Positions 1 through 9,368 of a stretch of DNA of 22,396 bases are shown one piece after another. Under the pieces are notes generated by a model. It was not told where the DNA came from and ran no database searches. It was given only the letters and a program-made list of their open reading frames with translations. The DNA is from Saccoglossus kowalevskii (Eukaryota; Hemichordata; Enteropneusta; Harrimaniidae). The translations under genes were made by a program, and so were the position numbers. Where the stretch lies: positions 35,469 through 57,864 of the forward strand of contig NW_003151757.1 in NCBI RefSeq assembly GCF_000003605.2, in the 5' to 3' direction. Numbering within the stretch: position 1 is the first letter of the stretch; each line of letters starts with the position of its first letter.

Positions 1-742
1 TCCCCCCTCTTTAAAAGCTGTCTCAAGAAACCAATTCGTTTGAAGAAACATGAATTCAAAACATTGATTGTACGCCACGGGGAAAAAAAACAAGTGTATT
101 GTAACAAATCTGGGGTAGATATTTACTTTATACTTGAAACATAAAACGTTGTTATGGGCGTGAAATTGTAAACCAAGTTCAAGGTCGTTCACCACTCACT
201 TCTACTAGGCTACCTGTCCAATGCAAGACTCAATTCATCTCAGATGTACGCGAAACCAGACGTCCCGGCGCTCTTCGGTGTATATAACAAGAATGAAGTA
301 TTCTCCCGCCAAAACTCGGAATAATATTTGAGCTATTTATCATATTTTTTTTTTTTTAAATTTTTATGACCAAATAAAAATACATTTTTCAACATTTTCA
401 AAACAAAATGAAGGAAAGAGTTACGCGAGGTTATTTTGTAAAAAAAAATTGACTTTGTCCTAAAAATATTTACAGTATTCCTAATTTTCTGATTCGGGGT
501 GTCTATTTTTATCGCTAAGCTAGGGAGTCTCAAAATCCGGAAGTAGTTTGTCAAATATGTCTCAAGCTTTAGTACTTAGTCGTTTTCACCATGTTTCGCG
601 CTTTGCACCATGGGGAAAGACTGATTACGGTTGTAATGCCGCGTCGTTATTTTCGAGGCTGACAAACCCTTTCCCGCAAAAAAAATGTGCATTTCAAATT
701 ACAGAACACGAAATGTGTTGAGACCGGAAGTTCGAAAGTCAC
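1..742. other. Gene-free AT-rich stretch
   Basis: I see no coding region or recognised repeat here. It holds homopolymer runs of A and T (around 80-90, 345-358 and 440-448) and stop-rich frames on both strands. A TATATAAC string near 280 and a CCCGCCAAA string near 305 resemble promoter pieces, but no gene follows them. Confidence 0.6.
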
Positions 743-1092
743 ATGATCGAGATATTGAGAATTAACTTTGAAGAAAAAAATCACAGCGAAATACGAAGCT
801 GTGAGAAGATATACCGTCCAAAGTACGTCACCGATGTTGTATCAAGACTCACTGGTGGTGTAAATAAGAAACTTCAAAAGAAAAGACGAAAGCAATACGT
901 GAAAGTAACAGTACATGGAAGCTCGCGAAATTAATGATGACGTACAACACAACACTTGACGACGAGTTAGTTATGTCATGTTCACGTGGGTTAGAAAATT
1001 ACATTGGAGGTTTTAATTCGCTCTATAACGAGCGCCGTAACTGTTTTTATTGTTAAAACAACAACGTTATGATCTCATGTCTACTCGTACTA

Positions 1093-1210
1093 CGGGGAGT
1101 CGTCACCTACGCATGCGTCTAATGGCCATAGCGTGCACGTGTCATTGTTTACAAACAAGCTTCCACCCATGCGTTTTTAGCGTGTGTTGTTATCCACGCT
1201 TGGGACTCGC
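1093..1210 (+). repeat. MITE family C, copy 1, 3' end missing
   Basis: The sequence aligns with the copies at 18822 and 19515. Shared blocks in order are the GGGAGTCGTCACC terminus, GCATGCGTC, ATGGCCATAGCGTG, TGTTTACAAACAAGC, GCGTTTTTAGCGTGTG and a final GGGACTC. The right terminal inverted repeat (CGCGTGCGCAGGTGACG and onward) is absent, so this copy is truncated or replaced after about 1208. It has no coding capacity. The family is called only from copies compared within this window. Confidence 0.75.
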
Positions 1211-1235
1211 TTTAATTTAGTACGGTGTAAAACAC

Positions 1236-1268
1236 TATAAAAACGCCCTCTGTTAGTTTCCCGCCAAA
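1236..1268 (+). promoter_or_regulatory. TATA-like plus E2F-like string
   Basis: TATAAAA begins at 1236 and TTTCCCGCCAAA, a good match to the E2F consensus, lies at 1257-1268, roughly where a start site would fall. No open frame of interest follows within several hundred bases, so this may be chance. It sits just beyond the broken end of a MITE copy. Confidence 0.15.
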
Positions 1269-1544
1269 TTATTAGTAACACATTTGCTTATTTTTTTATT
1301 TCGACCAATCTGGACGCTTATGGCATGACTGGTAGGTACTTTTTAACAAAGTTTGAAAATATCGCCTCGGTTAAATTGTTCATGGAAACGAAACAATATT
1401 TGAGAAAGGCGAACACAATGTCGGCCAGAATATCGAGGAATACATCTCCAGTGTAGCCACTAAATGTATACAATTATTTAAAGGAAATATTTATGACAAT
1501 TTATAATAATATTACTGTCTTATGGGAGTATTAATTTAAAGTGA

Positions 1545-1684
1545 AGGGATTGTGGGAACTGAGTTCCAAGTGACGATAAGAACGAACGCTTAATACGCAA
1601 AGGCTCATGGATAGAATCATGTTTTGAAAACGACATGCTATGACCCTCTGTCGCATGAGCAGGTGGCGACTCCCCCGCTTTGAT
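1545..1684 (-). repeat. MITE family C, reversed diverged copy
   Basis: Read on the minus strand it begins GCGGGGGAGTCGCCACCTG. It then follows the family order: a GGTCATAGC block, CATGAGCCTTTGCGT, a TTATCGTCACTTGG block and GAACTCAGTTCCC. The match to the copy at 19515 is clear, with scattered substitutions. The far terminal inverted repeat is eroded beyond about 1550. The GC-rich minus-strand open frame that spans 1531-1842 is mostly a by-product of this repeat and is not called as a gene. Confidence 0.7.
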
Positions 1685-1907
1685 GCGAATGCGGCTCCAG
1701 TATGCGGGTTGCGCTCAGGTCGCTGTTCACTTCGACCGTGTCGACGATGCGACATGACCTGACAACCGCCGCGGTTGACATAACCCAGATACGAAACCTT
1801 CATTAAATGGACCACTCTCGCTTGGATCACGCCGCTAAACAACTACATAATTTTTAGTCAACTTACTGCCAAGAAAAACAAACAAAGCGGTCCTAGTTGG
1901 AGTACAT

Positions 1908-2071
1908 GACGTGAATTGTTATTGACGTGATTACCTTTTAACGGCGTTTATTTGACTAGACTGTTTTGGTTCTGAGCACGGTGCTACAGACGTCATCATT
2001 GGCTGTTTGCATTATGACGTACGTACTTGTCGTTTGTTGTTCCTCAAATGTTTTCGAGTGGCTTCACGTCA
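1908..2071. promoter_or_regulatory. Cluster of five CRE half-sites (TGACGT)
   Basis: TGACGT occurs at 1908, 1923 and 2015, and its complement ACGTCA at 1990 and 2066, giving five in 164 bases where about 0.1 is expected for equal base use. An ATTGG (reverse CCAAT) lies at about 1999. TGACGT is the CREB/ATF half-site. No gene is recognised on either side within a kilobase, so the target and even the function are unknown. Confidence 0.35.
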
Positions 2072-2178
2072 ACCGTACGTTACAACTCAGTGTTTTCGAC
2101 TGAAGAGAGAATAAACATTTGAAAGTTTTGTTCCAACTTTGTATTATATTAACTCAATATTCTGCTCCCCGCACCCCC

Positions 2179-2233
2179 AATATTAGAGGGGACCCTAATT
2201 TTGTTAGAAGGAAGGGTCCCGTTTATAATATTA
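2179..2233. repeat. Stem-loop around GGGACCCT/AGGGTCCC
   Basis: GGGACCCT at 2189-2196 pairs with AGGGTCCC at 2213-2220. The outer AATATTA near 2179 pairs with TAATATT near 2226, leaving a bulge of a few bases. The arms look like a small foldback repeat. It is too short for a typical animal microRNA precursor and there is no conserved neighbour, so no RNA gene is called. Confidence 0.35.
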
Positions 2234-2486
2234 ATACAAATCTTGTATTGTTACTTCCCCTTCCCCTTTTCTCATTCGAAATCGTTATACAAAAATGTTA
2301 ACGCGATCCTCGATGATGTCGGGGGACACTGTAAAACATACACCAGGTCTGAGAATCCCAAATATTACGAAAAGGAGTGTAACTTCCGGGGAATTTTAAT
2401 TACACTAATAAACAAGATCAAGTTCAGTGATAGATTCCAGATTTACTAGTAATTTGCATATCCTGTCACGTGTAATCTAACCACTG

Positions 2487-2689
2487 TAGAATACTTTATT
2501 TTCGCTTGGAATTTATTTTCGCTATTTTCGCTGAAGGGACGATTAAGTGAAAATAAAATCCAGCGAATATCCTTTTTTTCCTATATTTTACATTAAACTC
2601 ATCAAAAATCAGTGAAAATAAACTCCAAGGAAAACACCAAAAAGCCTTTTCAGCGAAAATTAATTCCAGCGAAAATAAAGTATTCCATA
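2487..2689. repeat. Palindromic MITE built of TTTTCGCTG blocks
   Basis: The left arm starts at 2487 with GAATACTTTATTTTCGCT, continues as GGAATTTATTTTCGCT and ends in GCTGAAGG. The right arm, read in reverse complement from 2689, gives GGAATACTTTATTTTCGCTG, GGAATTAATTTTCGCTG and AAAAGG. Arms of roughly 45 bases match closely, and the middle also repeats GTGAAAATAAA/CAGCGAAAAT. The element is AT-rich, non-coding and able to fold along most of its length. Arrays of TTTTCGCTG are a pattern I associate with mollusc MITEs; that link is from memory and not tested. Confidence 0.75.
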
Positions 2690-3189
2690 GCATCTGACGT
2701 TAGTGTATTTATAGTCTTAAGTTTTACTGAATAAATCAGTTATCGTATTGTCGTAGTCTTGTCTATATGACACCTTATCACTGCCTCGTTGCAAAGTTAT
2801 TTCCGAGCGACTGAATCTCTTCTGCCCTAATCCCACAGAAGATCACCGTGAACAGTGATAAAAATAGTCGGCTTGACCACAAATCCTGAAATATTGAAGT
2901 ACTCCGCTAGACTGTCTGCTAGGCTTCAGTTTGTGATGGTTTCTAATCACCAAAATTATAATTGTCTTTTTTTTAATCACTTAAGGGGCACTTTGCTGTA
3001 TTTTAGAAGCTTTTTCTTAATTCGGATCCAGGATTCTGTTGAATGAAATTTCTCACAAGTTGTACACAATTCTAAGCCATTGGGTTGCTTACAATGATTA
3101 ACCTGAGTAATAGGTTGTCTACACTTCCAGGGGTCGACGAGAGGACCACTACAGATCGTACATGTGGGAATCCAACTTAAAAGCAGAAC
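2690..3189. other. Gene-free stretch
   Basis: No coding region, RNA gene or repeat is recognised between the palindromic MITE and the deleted family C copy. The short open frame at 2855-3046 has no ATG at its listed start and no protein-like features. Confidence 0.6.
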
Positions 3190-3250
3190 AGTCGTAATCT
3201 GCGCATGCGGCAGATGGTCAATTCCCGCGCGTGCGCAGGTGACGTACTAC
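3190..3250 (+). repeat. MITE family C, internally deleted copy
   Basis: The left part (AGTCGTAATCTGCGCATGCG, then GCAGATGGTCA) joins directly to the right end (ATTCCCGCGCG then TGCGCAGGTGACG). Compared with the copy at 19515, 88 bases are missing, equivalent to 19552-19639. The two sides share TCA at the join. What remains is little more than the two terminal inverted repeats. Confidence 0.75.
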
Positions 3251-3287
3251 AAGCTTTAAGAGAATTTTTCTTTATGAGACATTTGAA

Positions 3288-3310
3288 ATAATAATAATAA
3301 TAATAATAAT
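3288..3310 (+). repeat. (TAA)n microsatellite
   Basis: About 7.5 uninterrupted ATA/TAA triplets. Confidence 0.9.
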
Positions 3311-4313
3311 GTACGAGATCATGTAATTTTAGTATTTTTGTTTAATAATGTGTGTTGTTAAAGACATTCGACTATTATTTATCATGACATGAAAACGATG
3401 ATCACACATCCGAGGATTCGTTCGATCATAGACCCCGCCTCCAGTAGGGGTACTGTAAGGTCTATGGTTCGATGAAACAATGACATTCTCTAATATCCTT
3501 CTAAAGAGTACTGTTGTGTGTTTCACAAAAACAATATCTTTAGTTTATCATTATCATAATCCAATTCAGGCTACAATATAGGCCGTCCCATTTGTTTACG
3601 TTATGCGCGCGTGCGCAGTGACAGTGGTTGACGAGGACCGGTCGTTGGCACTCGAAGATAAAATAACGGTGTTGTTGTATATATATGTATTCCTGTTAAT
3701 AAAGCTACTTACGGACAATGTTATTGCAGCAGATCACGGGCCTGGGTTAATCGGCAAGCGACATTTGTTATCTCACTTTTCATGCTGGTTGGCAATAATA
3801 AATGTAAACATATGACGTCACAATGCGACAATGGTTAGCCATTCACTATTGAATATCTGAATTGAAATGAAAGCTGATGATCGGCTTTCGAAAATGTTTA
3901 TAAATACATTTATAGGCTACTCAGTAAGCCACAGTCTTGTGCTTTTCATTGTATAATTCAATAATACAACATATTTATCACAAAAAAACAAACAAAAAAA
4001 AAACACAAACACAAACATCATTAGAAGCGGAAAAAAAACGATTTATAGAATATCACCATGAAAAGTAATCGAACTCAGTTTAGTATTATCTCCTCGTCCA
4101 TATCGGATTTTTTTTTAAAATTGACGTACACCCAAACAAGACTCATATACATCTTGAACAAAATCAAGAACGACTAACCACTAAATCGAACTAAAACACG
4201 GTACATGTGTGAGAATAGCTAACGTGTTCAGGATCCGTATCGAGATCACTTCTGAACTTTACAGTGGAGACAGAAAGAAGTTCGAATCCCCGTTGTGAAC
4301 ATAATCGGATTAG
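3311..4313. other. Gene-free stretch with one full CRE and an A/C-rich tract
   Basis: No gene is recognised. A perfect CRE, TGACGTCA, lies at 3813-3820. An A-rich tract with scattered C lies at about 3980-4018. A CGCGCGTGCGCAGTGAC string near 3605 resembles the right end of family C but is too short to call. A short hairpin, GAAAGC/GCTTTC, lies near 3868. Confidence 0.55.
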
Positions 4314-4452
4314 TTAAAGGGCGGTGGTCGTCGCATACTAGCGCGTGCTACTAGAATTTCATGTAAATAAACAATGTATTTTACACGCGTTGTACACATC
4401 GCTATGAGTTCCATATCGAACGGGACGCGGCACGACGGCCACCGCCTTTTAA
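4314..4452 (+). mobile_element. MITE family A, complete copy with TTAA ends
   Basis: The element is 139 bp and both ends read TTAA. Left end: TTAAAGGGCGGTGGTCGTCG. Right end in reverse complement: TTAAAAGGCGGTGGCCGTCG. The interior includes AAATAAACAATGTATTTTAC, CGCGTTGTACAC and CATATCGAACGGGACGCGGC, all shared with the copy at 9981. There is no coding potential. A TTAA target fits piggyBac-like transposition; a three-base TTA/TAA target, as for PIF/Harbinger, also fits. Which superfamily mobilised it is not settled by the sequence. Confidence 0.85.
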
Positions 4453-4689
4453 CGAGTACATGTATTCGATTCGGTTCTAGTGAGGACTGGTTTGATATTT
4501 TGACACAAGACGGTATTGTCCTATTGAACGACGAGCTACTTGTTTGTGATTAGGCAACCACGGGGGTAAAAATAAATCTTTTTACTTCTATGGGGCAGTC
4601 AAGCAGAGGAAGTCTTATTTAGAACCTGGGACCACATCTTTGTTTACTTTGACAATAACAATGATTGACAGTGTGACATTGCAATCTCT

Positions 4690-4833
4690 CAACGGGTATT
4701 CGGCTTCTGTACTTGACATTGTTATTAAATTAAGGGTTTGAAAACAGGATGATTGGCCGGCGGGGAGCCTCAACCGCAGATAACCCACACAGGTAGCCTT
4801 GTCCAAGTTTGTTACGGTTACACGTGCACCATA
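4690..4833 (-). pseudogene. Possible decayed Ty1/copia RNase H fragment
   Basis: A 122-codon minus-strand open frame (4615-4983, first codon TTG, no upstream ATG) contains, in order, a Tyr, LDK, GY, LPAG and finally MSSTEAEY. The spacing is close to that of the end of copia-type Pol RNase H, where a GY segment precedes a conserved SSTEAEY motif. Against this, the first catalytic motif of that domain (an SDAD-like string) is not visible, the usual Trp before the second motif is missing, and no integrase, reverse transcriptase or LTR is seen nearby. It may be a deeply decayed fossil or a coincidence. Confidence 0.25.
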
Positions 4834-5046
4834 GGTCAGTGTACAAAGAACGCGTACCGGTAGAGGTGAACGCTCTCCGATAGAGCGTAATAACCCGGAG
4901 CCATTGTTGTAATTCAGTAGACCGAGAATCCGTAGGCCTGGAAGGAAACCGCTATGTTTTGATGGCGGGCGGTAAAACAACACGATATGATAGTGAATTC
5001 TATTGTACTACTAGTACTCGAAAATTTACCGTCAAAAGGAAAGATT

Positions 5047-5085
5047 GCTTAGGACACAGTCCCTCTAGAGGGACTGTGCTTAGGA
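5047..5085. repeat. Perfect 24-bp palindrome between 8-bp direct repeats
   Basis: CACAGTCCCTCT is followed at once by its exact reverse complement, AGAGGGACTGTG (5055-5078). It is flanked by GCTTAGGA at 5047-5054 and GCTTAGGA at 5078-5085, the second sharing its first base with the palindrome. A palindrome bounded by an 8-bp duplication looks like a collapsed foldback or hAT-type insertion with its target duplication, but it is too small to assign. Confidence 0.6.
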
Positions 5086-5235
5086 TATTAGTGGGTTACA
5101 CGCAAAATACGGGTCGTCGTCCGACATGTCAGTTCAATAATATTGGATGTTCCACTCCCATATCTCCGTCTTTGTCTCTCACTCCCTCCTCCTCAGCCGT
5201 CATCGCTTTCTGTAAACAAATAATTGACCGGAGCA

Positions 5236-5412
5236 TACTGTAAAATATGTGTTTTTAGCCAGCATGATATTTTAGCTAATTTAGCTAATCTGTATTTTCG
5301 CTGATTCAAGATGCAGCTAATTTAACAGAAAGTATATTCTTACAAGGGGATAGTGAACACTTTAGCTAAATTAAGATGATTGCATGCAGTTATTTCAACG
5401 TGTTCTACAGTA
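5236..5412. repeat. MITE-like element with TACTGTA termini
   Basis: It begins TACTGTAAAATATGTG and ends, in reverse complement, TACTGTAGAACACGTTG. The interior repeats TTTAGCTAAT and contains TTTTCGCTGATT, the same kind of block seen at 2487 and 10704. It is AT-rich and non-coding. The terminal repeat is imperfect beyond the first seven bases, so the exact ends are less sure than for family A. Confidence 0.55.
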
Positions 5413-5634
5413 TTTTATCCATTAGTTAATTGCCAGAATGAATTGAAAAAGAACGTGACAGAAATGTCTAAAAAAAAACGTATAAGATTATTTTGACGAC
5501 AGTACTTTGAACAAATTATTAAGTTGTCGCTCTTCATTGGACAATGTATTATATGCCGTATAGTAATTGGAACTTTGTTTCATTTCCCATATCCATTGCC
5601 GATGTTTTTGCCGCCATTACGTCTTTACGATTTA

Positions 5635-6677
5635 TATATTCGTAGCCTCCGATTCAAACATATTAGTACGCACACGGGGATTGCGAATGTACGCTCATGC
5701 TCCTCCTCATAGGCTCATTGCATTCAATATTTTCTTGCATTGTTCAAAATTTACGTTAAAGGAAATAAAGTACTATTAATACTCGACAAGGCCGTTATAG
5801 GTGTGACGCAAGTCTTGATCAGGGAAATTTACTGTCTTTTGATCCCGTTAAACAAGTACTTTACACCAATATTGTTTGCAGCAAAGCAATTGAAAGTATT
5901 TCATTGTATACTGTGGTTTTCACGAACCCAGTTCATCTGGCGCCTTTAAATTTAACAACGGTTTAACGCCGACTAAATGACCGACTAATATTACGTTCAA
6001 TCAGACCGCCGAGCAATGACTTACCGGTGCTTATTTAATATTGGATGACTCGCTGCCTTAAGAATAAAAGTGATGTATTTTTTTTCAAAATAATAGAAGC
6101 CCAATCATAAACGAAAATACCCAACATTTATTCATTTTGCAATACATTGTATTTCAGGGCAATATATGGATGTTGAGTTTAAAAAATGCAGGGTCACCAA
6201 CCTAATCTTCGAGAAAATGTTGGTTGTATTTTTACTGGATATTTGCCATTTTATCAGTATTATAACGCTTTTACCATTTGGCAGAGATATCATGCCATAT
6301 CTCAAATTGTAGTCCGGTTAAAATTCATATAAAAGGAATGGTGGGGTTCTTTTTGTTGTCCGGATATTTTTTATAAACACTGCGGGCTTTGAAAAATATT
6401 ATAAAAATGCATTTTTTTCTTTACAGTATGTTCTAGTATGTATGGAATTGTTCAAAAAATAGTGATTTTCGAACAAGTTTCTCGTGATACGTCACTGTAA
6501 CACACAAAATAACGATATTTAATAATGCGATAGGACGATAGTTTCATGAGTGTACGTAATACACCAATGAGCGTTGCCCTGAGTTGTGCGGTTTATGAGA
6601 AATGAGAAGTAGCATGAGCGTACATTCGCAATCTCCGTGTGCGTACTAATATGATTGAATCGGCGGCTACGAATATA
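5635..6677. mobile_element. 1.04-kb segment bounded by 76-bp inverted repeats
   Basis: The left arm (5635-5710) and the right arm (6602-6677) are reverse complements with only five mismatches in 76 positions. The outer ends read TATATTCGTAGCC. The arms diverge abruptly outside the element; inside, only faint similarity continues. The outermost TA on each side could be a TA target duplication of the Tc1/mariner kind, giving a TATTCGTAGCC terminus. The roughly 890-bp interior is AT-rich. Its open frames (for example 5740-5949) lack ATG starts or protein character, so no transposase is present. It is probably a non-autonomous DNA element; a recent inverted duplication is the alternative. Confidence 0.6.
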
Positions 6678-7494
6678 AGAACGCAATATGCTAAGTATTT
6701 ATATTTTTGTCACACTTCCCATTACAAAAATATTATCAACATGCTACAAAACGTTGCATGTTGACAAGAGTGGAAGCACGATTCCTAACAAACCAACCTG
6801 AAAGAAGTGTACACAAAAATGGAATCACACCCGCGGTTTAGGCAATTTAAATAGGTACTATAACATGGATGGAAACATAGACTTTTTTCAATAATGCTAT
6901 TCGATACTCCATATTCCATGCAATTATGATTTATCAAAACCTAACAATGTTGCGTTCCCGGGAAACAGTATTTCCCATGTGAAAAAAGAAAACCACTTAT
7001 ACGCATGTGCAGGAATAATGAATATTAGTATTTGTTATGCGGGTGTATATTGCTATATACTATAGATATTCGCAGAGGCGACTCTACCACGAAATTTTGA
7101 GTGTCACGATGTTTACACGCTAACGACGTTTTTATGGAATGAACTTGTGAAACTGAGCAATAAGAATTTGCCAAATGTTGAACCATTTTTAGCGGGAAAA
7201 AATATTTCGTCAATACAGACAAGTTTGCGGTAGCGATGTATAGTTGGTTCGGTCAATGACCCCGATATCATTAATAAGAAGGATATGTTAAATCATACTC
7301 GCTGTGCACATCACGGGGTTCTTGTTATCTGTGCACGATATTTACAGCAATTGTCACCCACTATTTTTTCAGGATTTTTAATTTTACACGTTTCCACTTG
7401 AAAAAAGTCAATAACCGCATGAACTGTGCCACACGCACGCCGTGAAACAAGGCGACAATGATCTTATTGATTCGCTGCTTTCACATTCTCTTGA
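6678..7494. other. Gene-free stretch
   Basis: I see no gene or repeat that I can support. The minus-strand open frame at 7025-7222 shows no recognisable protein features. The stretch is AT-rich, with a TTCCCGGGAA palindrome near 6955. Confidence 0.6.
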
Positions 7495-7495
7495 G

Positions 7496-7582
7496 CAGTG
7501 GTCGACGCGACGCGCCGTGATCGAAATGGGTGCCCACGCTGTACATAACAACGCGCGCGAAACGCATATACGTCTGTGTGAT
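7496..7582 (-). repeat. Diverged MITE family A copy
   Basis: It aligns base by base with the reversed family A copy at 11238. Shared blocks run GTGGTCGACGCGACGCG, then GATCGAAATGGG, then a GTACAT block, then ACAACGCGCGCG and a GCATAT end. Both ends have lost the TTAA, and identity looks markedly lower than among the three main copies, so this is an older insertion. Confidence 0.5.
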
Positions 7583-7694
7583 GTTGTTACATTTGCACTT
7601 ATCGGTTAGTTCAAATTTTGGGATCTTTCTGAAATTTCGAACAGACTAGTCAGAGTTTGACAACTTCAAAATATTATAGACACCTATTGTGAAA

Positions 7695-7991
7695 TATGGG
7701 TGGTAGTTGTCGCGCCACGCATGCGCGAGATATATGGAATTGGGTCTCATACAAACAAAGATGGCGAATTTGACTGTTGCCCAGATCAACTAGTACAAAT
7801 AAACTGAGACGTTACTAAGCTTTTATTAGGTATTTTAGGTGATTGGAAGGTATCGAAGGAGTCACCGGCGGTAATTAATGCAGGTCACGCACAGGTCAAA
7901 CCTCATACAAGAGCGCATTGGATTGTGAGAAAATCAATGTTTATCAACACAAATGTCGCACATGCGCAGCGTGACGACCACCGCCCTTTAA
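7695..7991 (+). mobile_element. MITE family B, copy 1
   Basis: The left end reads GGGTGGTAGTTGTCGCGCC and the right end reads GACGACCACCGCCCTTTAA, so the termini are those of family A while the interior differs. It matches the copy at 18214 along its whole length (ACGCATGCGCGAGATATA, GTTATCAACAC-type blocks and CACATGCGCAGCG). The right TTAA is intact; the left is eroded to ATAT. At 7761 it carries ATG in the context AAAGATGGCG, opening a frame MANLTVAQIN that stops after ten codons. In the other copy the same frame runs 22 codons. Confidence 0.8.
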
Positions 7992-8605
7992 AATATACTC
8001 GCATACATTCAGCACTGCAGTTTTGTGTTCATCGTTTTAAAGTTATTGTGAATGATACTTAATCTTAACACAAATACTGATGCGACGTAAATGGCCCACA
8101 TTTATATTTCTAAAGTCGGTGCGAAGCCCTTTCGTAGAAAGTCTTATTCGTGTTATTACAGTTTAATCGAGAATCTGAAAGTGTCTGGAAAGTGGTATAA
8201 TTATCGGTCTTATGTTCCCGATTTGGTATACTTACTTACTTGGTCAAAATACATATTTTAATAAATCAATACACAATGCAACTGTTGGCTTACATGTGCT
8301 TCTATTGCAGATGCTCGTCTAATTAAGCAAAAACGGTAACTGTTTTATTTGGAATAAACAGTGTTGACAGAAATGGTACTTTGGTATAAATATGGGTATA
8401 GATTTTGTCACTACCCAGGTATAAAAATGGTCACACTTTTGAGCACTCAGGGGCACCTCCCTACCCAGCTATGTATCCACTGCCCTCCGGATGCAGTCAA
8501 GGGCAGTATACCTAGGAAATCGGCAGTTAAACTTGATGATGAACTTGGTTCTGACCCCAGTACAGCCCGGCGACTTGGCATGGCGCTCACTCTGCTTGTT
8601 TGTAG
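7992..8605. other. Gene-free stretch
   Basis: Nothing is called. A short inverted repeat, ACTGCCCT/AGGGCAGT, lies near 8477-8505. The last bases form a pyrimidine-rich run ending in TTTGTAG, which could be a splice acceptor for the candidate exon that follows. Confidence 0.4.
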
Positions 8606-8766
8606 GTCACCATAATACCGAACAACTTGGTTACGTCGGCATGTACTCCCATAACTCCGTAACCACGCAGAAACTAACACCCAATTTCTGTGACGTGTCA
8701 ATGACCGACGAAAGCAGCCACCGAGACAGTTTAAGTGATAGAGTGGAAGCATTGTTCAAGAATTAG
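8606..8766 (+). other. Candidate 3'-terminal coding exon (weak)
   Basis: After the acceptor-like TGCTTGTTTGTAG, a frame entered in phase 1 runs for 52 codons. Its hydrophilic, protein-like end contains MTDESSHRDSLSDRVEALF and stops with TAG at 8764. AATAAA follows at 8769-8774, although a 3' UTR of a few dozen bases would be unusually short. The region is richer in GC than its surroundings, but two other frames are open here as well. I do not recognise the peptide and see no partner exon upstream, so this may be chance. Confidence 0.2.
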
Positions 8767-8774
8767 AGAATAAA

Positions 8775-9243
8775 TACCGACCGTTATAGGAGAACAATGT
8801 TTGTCGGAATTAGCGGCAGTTTTCTTTTTTTTACCGTACTAAGTAGTTGTCAAAGATAAGGATTATTTTAATTCCTGCAGATTTTCCGAATTTGTATATA
8901 AATGGCTCGTATCTACTAAAGCCGTGTCTTGGTGTCATTCTAGTCTCAGACAACTGATTTCCAACGGTGCCAAAGCCGACGCGGCCCTCAGGCTTTTCTA
9001 CCCGTTCTCATCAATTTAAAACTTTTCGATTTCTCCACATTTTCGTCAAATGCCAACATTAATTTTGGATCAAACACGCAAAACATGGTATAGGTTGCAG
9101 GTTTCAGTCAAAACTTTTTGGAAATCTGAATTGAGGAATTCTGTAATAAATTAGAGTGCTCTGTTTTCACAGGTCAATTAGTCATGAAATATTACTGATA
9201 CTTGGAAAAGATTTTACATTTTGTTTTCAATTGACCTTGATTC
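8775..9243. other. Gene-free stretch
   Basis: Nothing supportable is seen on either strand. Confidence 0.6.
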
Positions 9244-9368
9244 AATCTCTGAAAAAAATCAAGAAGAACTGTTCGCGTATATATGGGAAATTATCACTTT
9301 TCACTTTGGGGGCAGGCGAATAACATCATAGTTAATCCAAAAATACTTGTCCCAAGTCGTGACCTTTA
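9244..9368 (+). repeat. Direct repeat, copy 1 (about 125 bp)
   Basis: It begins AATCTCTGAAAAAAATCAAG and ends GTCGTGACCTTTA, and is nearly identical to the copy starting 323 bases downstream at 9567. It contains GTTCGCGTATATATGGG and CAGGCGAATAACATCATAG. Similarity stops sharply at both ends, so the unit is a discrete repeat rather than part of a longer tandem duplication. No coding potential. Confidence 0.85.

Noticed and set aside
743-934. 63-codon ATG frame rich in Lys and Arg
   Set aside because: Short and isolated, with no recognised family, promoter or polyadenylation signal; expected by chance at this window size.
1531-1842. 103-codon minus-strand open frame
   Set aside because: It starts at TTG and overlaps the reversed family C MITE copy; the translation shows no protein features beyond the repeat's GC bias.
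4280-4288. GTTCGAATC, a tRNA B-box-like string
   Set aside because: No A-box at the right distance upstream, no T-stem pairing around it and no cloverleaf; chance or an old SINE trace at most.
8447-8752. 101-codon minus-strand frame
   Set aside because: It is opposite other open frames in a locally GC-rich patch, and its composition does not look like a protein.
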